This document shows positions 50,841-59,301 of a stretch of DNA of 64,000 bases, one piece after another. The translations under genes were made by a program, and so were the position numbers. Position 1 is the first letter of the stretch, and the number at the start of each line of letters is the position of its first letter. The notes beneath the pieces are model-generated. The model saw nothing but the letters and a program-made list of their open reading frames with translations, was not told where the DNA came from and did not search any database. The stretch comes from CAXSEF01 sp964236695 (GTDB lineage: Bacteria > Pseudomonadota > Alphaproteobacteria > Acetobacterales > Acetobacteraceae): positions 22,491 to 86,490 of the forward strand of contig CAXSFU010000006.1 in the NCBI GenBank assembly GCA_964236695.1, read 5' to 3'.

Positions 50841-50968
50841 GGAAGGCCAGGGGCTCTGCCCCTGGACCCCGCCAAAGGCCGAGCCTTTGGAAGGCAATTC
50901 CTAAGGGAGGCCGGGTCCAGGGGCGGCTCGCCCCTGGCGGGTCCAGGGCAGAGCCCTGGCCTTTCTCA
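50841..50968. repeat. A-family repeat, copy A19
   Basis: GGAAGGCCAGGGGCTCTGCC, CCAAAGGCCGAGCCTTTGG, CCAGGGGCGGCTCGCCCCTGG, CCAGGGCAGAGCCCTGGCC. It occupies the first part of the 372-base space before the TPR gene; the rest holds one stem-loop and no gene. Confidence 0.88.
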
Positions 50969-51110
50969 CCGAGGCATTCCCCGCGTGCGAAGGGGCTTGG
51001 GAAGGCGCGGCCTCTTCCACCGTATCCGGTGCCCTGAAGGCGGCGATGGCGCGGCGTCGGATCGGACAGGGGCAGCTGGCCGTCGTGGGCCGCCAGCCTC
51101 GAGCAGAAAA

Positions 51111-51128
51111 GCAGGGCCCTCGCCCTGC
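51111..51128. terminator. Stem-loop upstream of TPR gene
   Basis: GCAGGGC-CCTC-GCCCTGC followed by CTTCTCTCC. It may be a terminator or a remnant A-family end. Confidence 0.4.
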
Positions 51129-51186
51129 CTTCTCTCCCCGTTAACCCGCCTCCGCCATCCTGTGCATCCCACGCCAGGTGCGCCCG

Positions 51187-52737
51187 ATGGACTCCACCGA
51201 CCTGCTCCTCGCCGGCATCGCCCAGCAGCGCGCCGGCCGCCTCCCCGAGGCAGAGCGCGCCTACCGCGGCGTGCTCGCCGCCGAGCCCGCCTGCGTGCCC
51301 GCCCTGTTCGTGCTCGGCCTGCTCACCCTGGCCACCAGCCGCGCCTCCGAGGCCGTGTCCCTGCTGTCCTGCGCCGACACCCTGCGCCCCGCCCACCCCG
51401 GCCAGCGCCTCGCCCTGTGCCGCGCCCTGCTCGCCGACGGCCGCGCCGCCGCCGTTCCCGATGTCGCCGCCGCGCTGGCGGCCATCCCCGGCCTGCCGTC
51501 CGCCGTTCGCGCCGAGGCGCACTTCCTGCACGGCTCCGCCCTCAACGCCCTGGGGCAGCCGGAGCAGGCGGCGCGCATCCTGTCCCTCGCCGTCGCCGCC
51601 GACCCGTCGCACGCCCCCGCCCACGCCAACCTCGGCAACGCCCTGGCCGACCTGGACCGCGCCGACGCCGCCGAGGCCGCCCTGCGCGAGGCCACCCGCC
51701 TCGACCCCACCCTGGCCGAGGCCCACGTCAGCCTCGGCCACGTGCTGGGCGAGCGCGGCGCCACCGACGAGGCCATCGCCGCCTGCCAGCGCGCCATCGA
51801 CCTGCAGCCCGACCTGCCCGCCGCCCACTGGAACCAGGGCATCGCCTGCCTGCTCGCCGGCCGGCTGGAGGAGGGCTGGGCCCGCTACGAGTGGCGCAAG
51901 CGCCGCTTCCCCCACGCCTACACTGCGCTCCCCGGCCCGCACTGGCGCGGCGAGCCGCTCGACGGCCGCCACATCCTCGTCCTCGCCGAGCAGGGCTTCG
52001 GCGACGCGATCCAGCTCGCCCGCTACCTGCCGCTGCTCGCTGTCCAGGGCGCCCGCGTGTCCCTGCGCTGCGCCGCCCCGCTGCGCCCCCTGCTGCGCCA
52101 GCTCGACGGCGTCGCCGTGCTCGACGACGGCCCGCTGCCCGCCCACGACGTCTGGGCCGACCAGATGAGCCTGCCCGGCCTGTTCGCCACCATCCTCGAC
52201 ACCATCCCCGGCCCCTCGCCGTACCTGCGCGCTCCCCCGTCGCTGGCCGCGTCCTGGCGCCGCCGCCTGCCGCCCGGCCGCGGCGTCGGCCTGGTCTGGG
52301 CCGGCAACGCCCTGCACTCCAACGACCGCCGCCGCTCCCTGCCGCCCGACGCCGTCGCCACCCTCGCCGGCTCCTGCGTCCCCCGCCTGGTCGGCCTGCA
52401 GGTCGGCCCCCGCGCCGGCGAGCTGTCGCCGCACGGCATCCCGGAGCTGGGCCGCGCCCTGGCCAGCTTCGCCGACACCGCAGCCGTGCTCGCCGGCCTC
52501 GACCTGCTGGTCACGGTGGACACCTCGGCCGCCCACCTCGCCGGCGCGCTCGGCATACCCACCTGGCTGATGCTGCCGCACGCCCCGGACTGGCGCTGGA
52601 TGCGCGACCGCGCCGACTCCCCGTGGTACCCGTCGATGCGGCTGTTCCGCCAGGAGCGGGCAGGGGACTGGGGCGGGGTGGTGCGCCAGGTCGCGGCGGC
52701 CCTGGCCCGCGAACGCGTCCAGGCCATGGCGGACTGA
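51187..52737 (+). CDS. TPR protein with C-terminal GT-B glycosyltransferase-like domain
   Basis: Predicted 516-residue protein. Residues 1-230 are tetratricopeptide repeats (GRLPEAERAYRGVLAAEP, PAHANLGNALADLDRADAAE, AEAHVSLGHVLGERGATDEA). The C-terminal part has HILVLAEQGFGDAIQLARYL, GVGLVWAGNALHSNDRRRSL and LLVTVDTSAAHLAGALGIPT, then PHAPDWRWMRDRADSPWYPS, the signature of a heptosyltransferase-like family common beside flagellin or glycan genes. It may glycosylate a protein or transfer sugars; substrate unknown. ATG at 51187; GTG at 51178 is an alternative. Confidence 0.85.
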   Translation: MDSTDLLLAGIAQQRAGRLPEAERAYRGVLAAEPACVPALFVLGLLTLATSRASEAVSLLSCADTLRPAHPGQRLALCRALLADGRAAAVPDVAAALAAIPGLPSAVRAEAHFLHGSALNALGQPEQAARILSLAVAADPSHAPAHANLGNALADLDRADAAEAALREATRLDPTLAEAHVSLGHVLGERGATDEAIAACQRAIDLQPDLPAAHWNQGIACLLAGRLEEGWARYEWRKRRFPHAYTALPGPHWRGEPLDGRHILVLAEQGFGDAIQLARYLPLLAVQGARVSLRCAAPLRPLLRQLDGVAVLDDGPLPAHDVWADQMSLPGLFATILDTIPGPSPYLRAPPSLAASWRRRLPPGRGVGLVWAGNALHSNDRRRSLPPDAVATLAGSCVPRLVGLQVGPRAGELSPHGIPELGRALASFADTAAVLAGLDLLVTVDTSAAHLAGALGIPTWLMLPHAPDWRWMRDRADSPWYPSMRLFRQERAGDWGGVVRQVAAALARERVQAMAD

Positions 52738-52744
52738 GGCCCGC

Positions 52745-52892
52745 CCGAAGAAAGCAAGCGAGTTCTTTCTTGAAAGAAAGAACCAAAGAACTTTTGCCAG
52801 ACAGGTCCGTGTCCGCCGCACGGCTCCAGTGCCAAACGGGCAAAGTCTTTTTGCTTCTTTTTCTTCAGAAAAAGAAGGCCTTGTTTCCTTGC
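52745..52892 (+). repeat. B-family structured repeat, copy B7
   Basis: Hairpins at about 52763-52782 and 52854-52877; central stem CCGTG/CACGG. It fills the whole space between the convergent TPR and glnD genes and its CCTTGCC end abuts the glnD stop codon. Confidence 0.92.
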
Positions 52893-55760
52893 CTACGCCG
52901 CGTCCCGCCGCCGCCGCGCTGGCGCCGGCAGCGGCCCCGCCGTGTCCGGCGCCGTCAGCGCCCGCAGCAGCGCCTCGCGCAGCAGCGCCAGCTTGCGCTC
53001 GTTCTCGATCTTCAGCCCGAACACGTCCTTGACGTAGAACACGTCGACCGCGCGCACCCCGTAGGTGGTGACGTGCGCCGAGGCGATCTGCACCCCCTGC
53101 TCGCTGATCGCCGCGGTGACGTCGTGCATCAGCCCGGGCCGGTCGCGCCCGTTGATCTCGACCACCGTGTGGGTGTTGGACGCCCGGTTGTCGACGACGA
53201 CGCGTGGCGGCACGTGGATCGCGCGCATCCGGCTGCCCATCAGCGCGCGCCCCGCCTTGAGGATCGCCGCCTCCACCCTCAGCTCGCCCGCCAGCGCCTG
53301 CTCGATCAGCACCGACAGCCTGGCCAGCCGGTGCGGCGCGTCGAACGCGCCCCCGGCCGCGTCCTGGATCCAGAACGTGTCGAGCGCCCGCCCGTTGGTC
53401 AGCGTGTGCACCCGCGCGTCCACGATCGACGCCCCCGCCACCGCCAGCGCGCCCGAGATCCGGCTCACCAGCCCGGCATGGTCGGTCACGTACACCGTGA
53501 CCTCGGTCACCGCGCGCGCCGGCAGCGGCTGCGTCTCGACCAGCAGCGGCGCCCCGCGCGCCTCGGCGTCGCGCACCATCTGGGCGTGGCGCACGTGCGT
53601 CTCCGGGTCGAACGACAGCCAGTAGCCGCCGTAGCCCAGCGCCAGGAACGCGTCGCGATCCGCGCGGTCCCACCCGGCCGCTGCCAGGTTCTCGTCGCAC
53701 GCCTCTTTCGACCGCGCCACCCGCACGTCGCGCTCCGTGGTGGCGAGCCCGCCGGCGAGCACCTCCGCCACCCGGCTGTACAGCTCGCGCAGCAGCGTCG
53801 CCTTCCAGCCGTTCCACACCCGCGGGCTGACCGCGCGCATGTCGGCCACCGTCAGCACCAGCAGCAGCTTGAGCCGCTCCGGCGACTGGATGGTGTCGGC
53901 GAGGTCGAGAATGGTCTTGGGGTCGTCGATGTCGCGGCGGAACGCGGTCTGGCTGAGCAGCAGGTGGTGCAGCACCAGCCAGGAGATCGTCTCCGTCTCC
54001 TCCGCCGACAGCCCGAGCTGCGGCCCGATCTCCAGCGCCAGCTCCGCGCCCAGCTCCGAGTGGTCGCCGCCGCGCCCCTTGGCGATGTCGTGCAGCAGGG
54101 TCGCGACATACAGCGCGCGACGGGACTGCAGGTCCTCCACGATCCCGGTCGCCACCGGCAGCACGTCGCCCAGCTCGTTGCGCTCGAGCCGGTTGACCAC
54201 CGCGATCGCCTCGATGGTGTGCTCGTCGACGGTGAACACGTGGTAGGTGTCGAACTGCATCTGGCCGACGATGCGCGCCCAGTCCGGCAGGTAGCGGCCC
54301 AGCAGCCCGGTTTCGTTGAGGATGCGCATCCACTGCGCCCCGTCCGCCCGGTTGTGCGCGGCGTCGCGCCCGCACAGCAGGTCGAGGAAGATCGCCGACG
54401 CCGCAGGATCGCCGCGCAGCGCCACCGCGCAGCGCTCGTCGCGGATCAGCGCGCGCAGCGTCAGCGGATGCAGCGCCGCGTCGCGCTCGCGCGCCACCTC
54501 CAGCACACGCAGCAGCGCCAGCGGGTCGGCGCGGAAGGTGTGCCCGGGCGCCAGCACCAGCATGCCGTCGGCCATGCCGAACCCCTGGGCAAGCAGCGCA
54601 GGGTCGGCCACCGCGGCCAGCGCCGGGGCGCCGAGCGCCTGGCGCAGGATCGCCGGCTCCAGCACCAGCGTCAGCCGTCCCACCTCGCGCGCGGTGAGGA
54701 AGTAGTGGCGCATGAACCGCTCCACCCCGTCCTGGCGCCCGTGCCTTGTGTAGCCGATCCGCGCGCCGACCACCGGCTGCAGGTCGAAGGTCAGCCGCTC
54801 CTCCGCCCGCCCGGACACGTAGTGCAGGTGGAAGCGCACGCTCCACAGGAAGTCCCAGGCCCTGCGCGCCTGCGCCACCTCGCGCGGGTTGAGCAGCCCG
54901 CAGGCCACGGACTCCGGATGGTCGAGCCGCTCGAACACCGGCCCGAGCACGTAGCGCATCATCCAGTACAGCGTCTGCAGGTCGCGCAGCCCGCCGCGCC
55001 CCTCCTTGATGTTGGGCTCGACCAGGTAGGCGCTCTCGCCGAAGCGGCGGTGGCGCTGCGCCCGCTCCGCCTGCTTGGCGGACAGGAAGCCGCCGACGTG
55101 ATCGCGGTTGCTGTCGGCGAACCGGCGGCGGAACTCGTCGAACAGCGCCACGTCGCCATCGACCAGCCGGGCGTCGAGCAGCGTCGTGGTCACCGTGACG
55201 TCGTGCGACGCCTGCTCCAGGCACTGCGCCACCGAGCGCGTGGCGTGCCCGACCTTCAGCCCGAGGTCCCACAGGAAGTACAGCATGTACTCGACCCGCT
55301 CCAGCAGGCGCGGCGAGGGCTCGTCGGGGGTGAGGAACAGCAGGTCGATGTCGCTGAACGGCGCCAGCACGCTGCGCCCGTATCCTCCGGTTGCCACGAT
55401 CGCCAGCGCCTCCGCGGCGCCGGGCGGCCCCGACCCGGGGGCGGACGCATCCATCCCGAGGCCGCGACCCGCGCCGGGCGGGGCGGCCCCGCCCCGCTGC
55501 AGCGACGCGGCGTGCTCGTGCAGCGCCACGATCAGCCCGTCGGCGTGGACGGACAGCATGCGCGCCGCCTCGAGCCCGCTGACCTGGTAGGCCTCGAAGC
55601 TGTCGCGGACCTGCTGCTGCACGCGGGCCAGGTGGCGACGGAACAGCGCCAGCGTCGCATCGCGCGCCGGCCGGCCGGCCGTCCCGGCCGAAAGCGTCGC
55701 CAGCGCCGCCGCCAGCGGCACCACGGCATGCGTCTCGGAGGGCAGATCCTGTGCAACCAT
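52893..55760 (-). CDS. glnD: Bifunctional PII uridylyltransferase/uridylyl-removing enzyme
   Basis: Predicted 955-residue nitrogen sensor that uridylylates and de-uridylylates PII. Nucleotidyltransferase motif TGGYGRSVLAPFSDIDLLFL is near residue 125, followed by EPNIKEGRGGLRDLQTLYW, the HD hydrolase motif LLHDIAKGRGGDHS, and two C-terminal ACT domains (YVTDHAGLVSRISGALAVAG and INGRDRPGLMHDVTAAISEQ) that sense glutamine. It lies 154 bases downstream of mutS, a linkage common in alphaproteobacteria. Confidence 0.96.
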   Translation of the reverse strand: MVAQDLPSETHAVVPLAAALATLSAGTAGRPARDATLALFRRHLARVQQQVRDSFEAYQVSGLEAARMLSVHADGLIVALHEHAASLQRGGAAPPGAGRGLGMDASAPGSGPPGAAEALAIVATGGYGRSVLAPFSDIDLLFLTPDEPSPRLLERVEYMLYFLWDLGLKVGHATRSVAQCLEQASHDVTVTTTLLDARLVDGDVALFDEFRRRFADSNRDHVGGFLSAKQAERAQRHRRFGESAYLVEPNIKEGRGGLRDLQTLYWMMRYVLGPVFERLDHPESVACGLLNPREVAQARRAWDFLWSVRFHLHYVSGRAEERLTFDLQPVVGARIGYTRHGRQDGVERFMRHYFLTAREVGRLTLVLEPAILRQALGAPALAAVADPALLAQGFGMADGMLVLAPGHTFRADPLALLRVLEVARERDAALHPLTLRALIRDERCAVALRGDPAASAIFLDLLCGRDAAHNRADGAQWMRILNETGLLGRYLPDWARIVGQMQFDTYHVFTVDEHTIEAIAVVNRLERNELGDVLPVATGIVEDLQSRRALYVATLLHDIAKGRGGDHSELGAELALEIGPQLGLSAEETETISWLVLHHLLLSQTAFRRDIDDPKTILDLADTIQSPERLKLLLVLTVADMRAVSPRVWNGWKATLLRELYSRVAEVLAGGLATTERDVRVARSKEACDENLAAAGWDRADRDAFLALGYGGYWLSFDPETHVRHAQMVRDAEARGAPLLVETQPLPARAVTEVTVYVTDHAGLVSRISGALAVAGASIVDARVHTLTNGRALDTFWIQDAAGGAFDAPHRLARLSVLIEQALAGELRVEAAILKAGRALMGSRMRAIHVPPRVVVDNRASNTHTVVEINGRDRPGLMHDVTAAISEQGVQIASAHVTTYGVRAVDVFYVKDVFGLKIENERKLALLREALLRALTAPDTAGPLPAPARRRRDAA

Positions 55761-55914
55761 TGCCGGCAGACTAGCCCCGGATCGGCCGACGCAACAGGGA
55801 TGTTATCGCGCGCCGGTCCGCCCCGGCCCGCCGCGCCGCACCACGGCCCCCGCCAGTCCGCCGGCCGACGGCGCACCAGGCCCGCCGGCGCCACACCCGC
55901 CCCCCTGCGCCCGG

Positions 55915-58900
55915 TCAGGAAACCGCCCGGCCCAGCGCCTTGAGCCGGTAGAGCGCGTCCAGCGCCTCGCGCGGCGACAGCGCATCCGCATCGATCCGCG
56001 ACAACGCCTCCAGAACCGCGCGCGCCACGCCCGCGTCCTCCGCCCCCACGTCCTGCGCTCCTGCGTCCTCGACCGCCACCTCCGCCGGCCCCGGCCCGGT
56101 CGCTTCCGCCCTCGTCGCCTCCGCCGCCCCGCCCGCCCGCGCGTCCAGCCCCGCGAACAGCGGCAGGTCCTCGCGCGGCCGCTCGCCCCGCTCCAGACGC
56201 GACAGCAGCAGCCCCGCGCGCCGCACCACCACCGACGGCACGCCGGCCAGCTGCGCCACGTGCACCCCCCAGCTCCGCCCGGCCGCGCCTTCCGCAACCT
56301 CGTGCAGGAACACCACGCCGCCGCGCCACTCCTGCACCCGCATCGTGTGCGCCCGCATCCGCGCGAGCCGCCCGCCGGCCACGCCCCCCACCGCCACCGG
56401 CCCGGAGCCGCCGCCAAGCTGCGCCAGCTCGTGGAAATGCGTGGCGAACACCGTGCGGCAGCAGCAGCGCTCGTGCAGCGCTTCCAGCACCGCCCAGGCG
56501 ATCGCCAGACCGTCCAGCGTGGCCGTGCCGCGCCCGATCTCGTCGACCACCACCAGAGAGCGCGGCCCCGCCTGGTGCAGGATCGCCGCCGTCTCCGTCA
56601 TCTCCACCATGAAGGTCGAGCGCCCCCGCGCCAGGTCGTCCGACGCCCCCACCCGGCTGAACAGCCGGTCCACCACCCCGATCCGCGCGGAGGCTGCCGG
56701 CACCGGCAGCCCCGCCTGCGCCAGGATCACGATCAGCGCGTTCTGCCGCAGGAAGGTCGACTTGCCCGCCATGTTCGGCCCGGTCAGCAGCAGCACGCGC
56801 CGCTCCGGCGACAGGTCGCAGTCGTTGGGCTGGAACACCCCCGCCTCCGCCCGGTCCGCCGTCGCGGCAGCCGGACCCGCAGCGCCGCCGCCGCCCGCCC
56901 CGCCACTGCCCGCCCCGCCACTGCCCGCCTCGGTCCCCGCGCGCGCCATCCCCGCCGCCCGGCCGCCGCCCGGCCGCGCGCCCGCAGGCCCGGCCATCGC
57001 CGCCTCCACCACGGGGTGGCGCCCGGCCTCGATGCGGAACGCCACGTCCGCGCCGACCTGCGGCCGGCACCAGCGCCCGCCCTCCGCCAGCCGCGCCGCG
57101 GACTGCGCCACGTCCAGCCCCGCCAGCACCGCCGCCGCCGCCGCGATCCTGCCGGATTCCGCCAGCACGTCGGCGACCAGGCGCGCCAGCACCGCCCGCT
57201 CGCGCGCCCCGGCCCGCTCCCCCGCCTCGGTGATCCGCCGGTCCAGCTCGCCCAGCTCCACAGAGGAGAACCGCGCCCCGTTCGCCATCGCCTGGCGCAA
57301 TGTCAGGTCAGGGTGCGCGCGCAGCGCCTCCACCGCGGGCGCGGGCGCCTCAATCACGTAGCCGAGCTGGGCGTGGTGGCGGATGCGCAGGCTGGCCACG
57401 CCGTAGCGCTGCGCGTAGTCGAGCTGCAGCGTGGCGATCACCCGCCGGCTGTCGTCGCGCAGCGCCCGCTCCGCATCCAGCTCGCCGTCGAAGCCGGGCG
57501 CCACCGCATGCCCGTCGTCGCGCACCGGCGGCTGCTCCACCAGCGCGCGCGCCAGCAGCGCCCGCAGCGCCGCCAGCCCGCCCGCCCCCGACGCGGCCAC
57601 TCCCGGCGCAGCCGCGCCCAATCCGCTGCCTCCCGCCGTCCCGGTTCCGCTGCCGTCCGGCGCCTCCCCCGCGGGCGTCCCCGCCACGGCGCCCCGCGCG
57701 GCATCGCCCGCCAACACCCGACGCGCCGCCGCCAGTGTCGCGGCCGATCCCTCGCCTCCCGTCCCCCCGCCTTCCGGCTCCCTGCCCTGCAGTCCGAGAC
57801 CGCCCGTCTCGCCCCTGCCCGCCCCGTCCGGCCCCGCCGCCGCCAGGGCCGCGCCGGCCGCCTCCGCGGCGGCCAGCCCGTCGCGCACCGTGGCCAGGTC
57901 GCGCGCCGTGCCCCGCCCCAGCGACAGCCGGCCCAGGGCGCGCGCCATGTCCGGCGCCCCGCGCAGCGCCGCGCGCAGCGCCGCCAGCGCCGCAGGGTGG
58001 CCCAGCAGCCAGCACCACCCCTCCTGACGCCGCGCGATCGCCCCGGGATCGGTGAGCGGCGCCGCCAGACGCGCCGCCAGCAGCCGCGCCCCCGGCGCCG
58101 TCAGGGTGCGCGACACCGCCGACAGCAGCGACGGCCCGTCCCCCTCGCGCGGCCGCAGGATCTCCAGGCTCGCCCGCGTCGCCGCATCCAGCGCCAAGTG
58201 GCGCGTCTCGCCCAGCGCCACCGGCGGCGACAGCCGCGGCAGCCGCCCGGCCTGCGTCGCCCGCACGTAGTCGAGCGCCAGGCTCGCCGCCACCGCCTCG
58301 CCGTCGGAGAACCGGCCGAACGCGTCCAGGCTGCGCGCCCCGAACGCCTCGGCCAGCCGCGCGCGCGCCGCCGCCGGCGGCGGCGGCTCGCGCGCCGGTG
58401 CCCGCCTGGCCTCCCATTCCCCGAGCCCGACGCCCTCCGGCGCCAGGATCTCGGACGCCTCCACCCGCCCGAGCAGCCCTGCGAGCCCTCCCGGCGCCAC
58501 CGCCTGCGTCTCGAACAGCCCGGTCGACACGTCGAGCCACGCCGCGCCCAGCTCCGGTCCGCTGGCGGACTCGTCGCCAGGGCCGGCGCCCGCCCCGGCC
58601 TGGGCGTTCCGCCGTGCCCCGCCCCCGGCCGGCACCGCCGCCAGCGCCAGCAGCAGGTTCGGCCGCCCCGGCTCCAGCAGCGCGTCCTCCGTGAGCGTGC
58701 CGGGCGTCACCAGACGCACGATCGCACGCCGCAGCGGCCCGCGCCCGGAGCGCGCCGCGGCCTGCTCCATCTGCTCGGCCACCGCGACCCGGAACCCCCT
58801 GCGGATCAGCCGCGCCAGGTACACCTCCGACGTCGACACCGGCACGCCGCACATCGGGATCGCGGCGCCCGCGTGCTCGCCGCGCGCGGTGAGCGCGATG

Positions 58901-59052
58901 TCGAGCGCCGCCGCCGCCGCCACGGCATCCTCGAAGAACAGCTCGAAGAAGTCCCCCATGCGGAAGAACAGCAGCGCGTCCGGCTGCTCCGCCTTCAGCT
59001 GGAACCACTGCGCCATCGTGGGGGAGGCGCCGTCGGCGCGTGCAACCGTCAT
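55915..59052 (-). CDS. mutS: DNA mismatch repair protein MutS with long insertions
   Basis: Predicted 1045-residue mismatch sensor, longer than the usual 850-900. The mismatch-recognition Phe-x-Glu is in LLFFRMGDFFELFFEDA near residue 34; the ATPase has LLLTGPNMAGKSTFLRQ (Walker A), VVDEIGRGTATLDGLAIAW (Walker B/signature) and FATHFHEL. Extra length comes from Gly/Ala-rich insertions, one in the lever region (about residues 425-505) and one just before the Walker A core (GSGGAGSGGAGGGGAAG region), neither breaking the frame. ATG at 59052. Confidence 0.95.
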   Translation of the reverse strand: MTVARADGASPTMAQWFQLKAEQPDALLFFRMGDFFELFFEDAVAAAAALDIALTARGEHAGAAIPMCGVPVSTSEVYLARLIRRGFRVAVAEQMEQAAARSGRGPLRRAIVRLVTPGTLTEDALLEPGRPNLLLALAAVPAGGGARRNAQAGAGAGPGDESASGPELGAAWLDVSTGLFETQAVAPGGLAGLLGRVEASEILAPEGVGLGEWEARRAPAREPPPPAAARARLAEAFGARSLDAFGRFSDGEAVAASLALDYVRATQAGRLPRLSPPVALGETRHLALDAATRASLEILRPREGDGPSLLSAVSRTLTAPGARLLAARLAAPLTDPGAIARRQEGWCWLLGHPAALAALRAALRGAPDMARALGRLSLGRGTARDLATVRDGLAAAEAAGAALAAAGPDGAGRGETGGLGLQGREPEGGGTGGEGSAATLAAARRVLAGDAARGAVAGTPAGEAPDGSGTGTAGGSGLGAAAPGVAASGAGGLAALRALLARALVEQPPVRDDGHAVAPGFDGELDAERALRDDSRRVIATLQLDYAQRYGVASLRIRHHAQLGYVIEAPAPAVEALRAHPDLTLRQAMANGARFSSVELGELDRRITEAGERAGARERAVLARLVADVLAESGRIAAAAAVLAGLDVAQSAARLAEGGRWCRPQVGADVAFRIEAGRHPVVEAAMAGPAGARPGGGRAAGMARAGTEAGSGGAGSGGAGGGGAAGPAAATADRAEAGVFQPNDCDLSPERRVLLLTGPNMAGKSTFLRQNALIVILAQAGLPVPAASARIGVVDRLFSRVGASDDLARGRSTFMVEMTETAAILHQAGPRSLVVVDEIGRGTATLDGLAIAWAVLEALHERCCCRTVFATHFHELAQLGGGSGPVAVGGVAGGRLARMRAHTMRVQEWRGGVVFLHEVAEGAAGRSWGVHVAQLAGVPSVVVRRAGLLLSRLERGERPREDLPLFAGLDARAGGAAEATRAEATGPGPAEVAVEDAGAQDVGAEDAGVARAVLEALSRIDADALSPREALDALYRLKALGRAVS

Positions 59053-59105
59053 CCCCCCTGCCTAGCAAGCCCGGCCCCGCGCGCCAAAGGCATGCTTCGC
59101 GCCCC

Positions 59106-59275
59106 GCCGCAGCTCGTCGTTTCGGGCAGGCAAGCAAAAATCTTCTTTTTCTGAAGAAAAAGAAGCAAAAAGACTTTGCCCGTTGGGTTCCGGGCAGGCG
59201 GGCGGCCCCGGAATCCAATGGATAAAAGTTCTTTGGTTCTTTCTTTCAAGAAAGAACACGCTTCCTTCCTGCCTT
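59106..59275 (-). repeat. B-family structured repeat, copy B8
   Basis: Hairpins at about 59141-59163 and 59237-59259. The central stem pairs CCGTTGGGTTCCGGG (about 59180-59194) with CCCGGAATCCAATGG, complete if two G-U pairs are allowed in the plus-strand RNA. Lies between mutS and the GGDEF-EAL gene. Confidence 0.92.
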
Positions 59276-59301
59276 CGCCCCCGACAGGTCCGAGACAGCC
59301 G

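Noticed and set aside
49192..55272. A 2026-residue open frame on the minus strand across qorB, frnE, TPR and glnD
   Set aside because: It overlaps several clear genes in other frames and has no recognisable domains; long stop-free frames are expected at this GC content.
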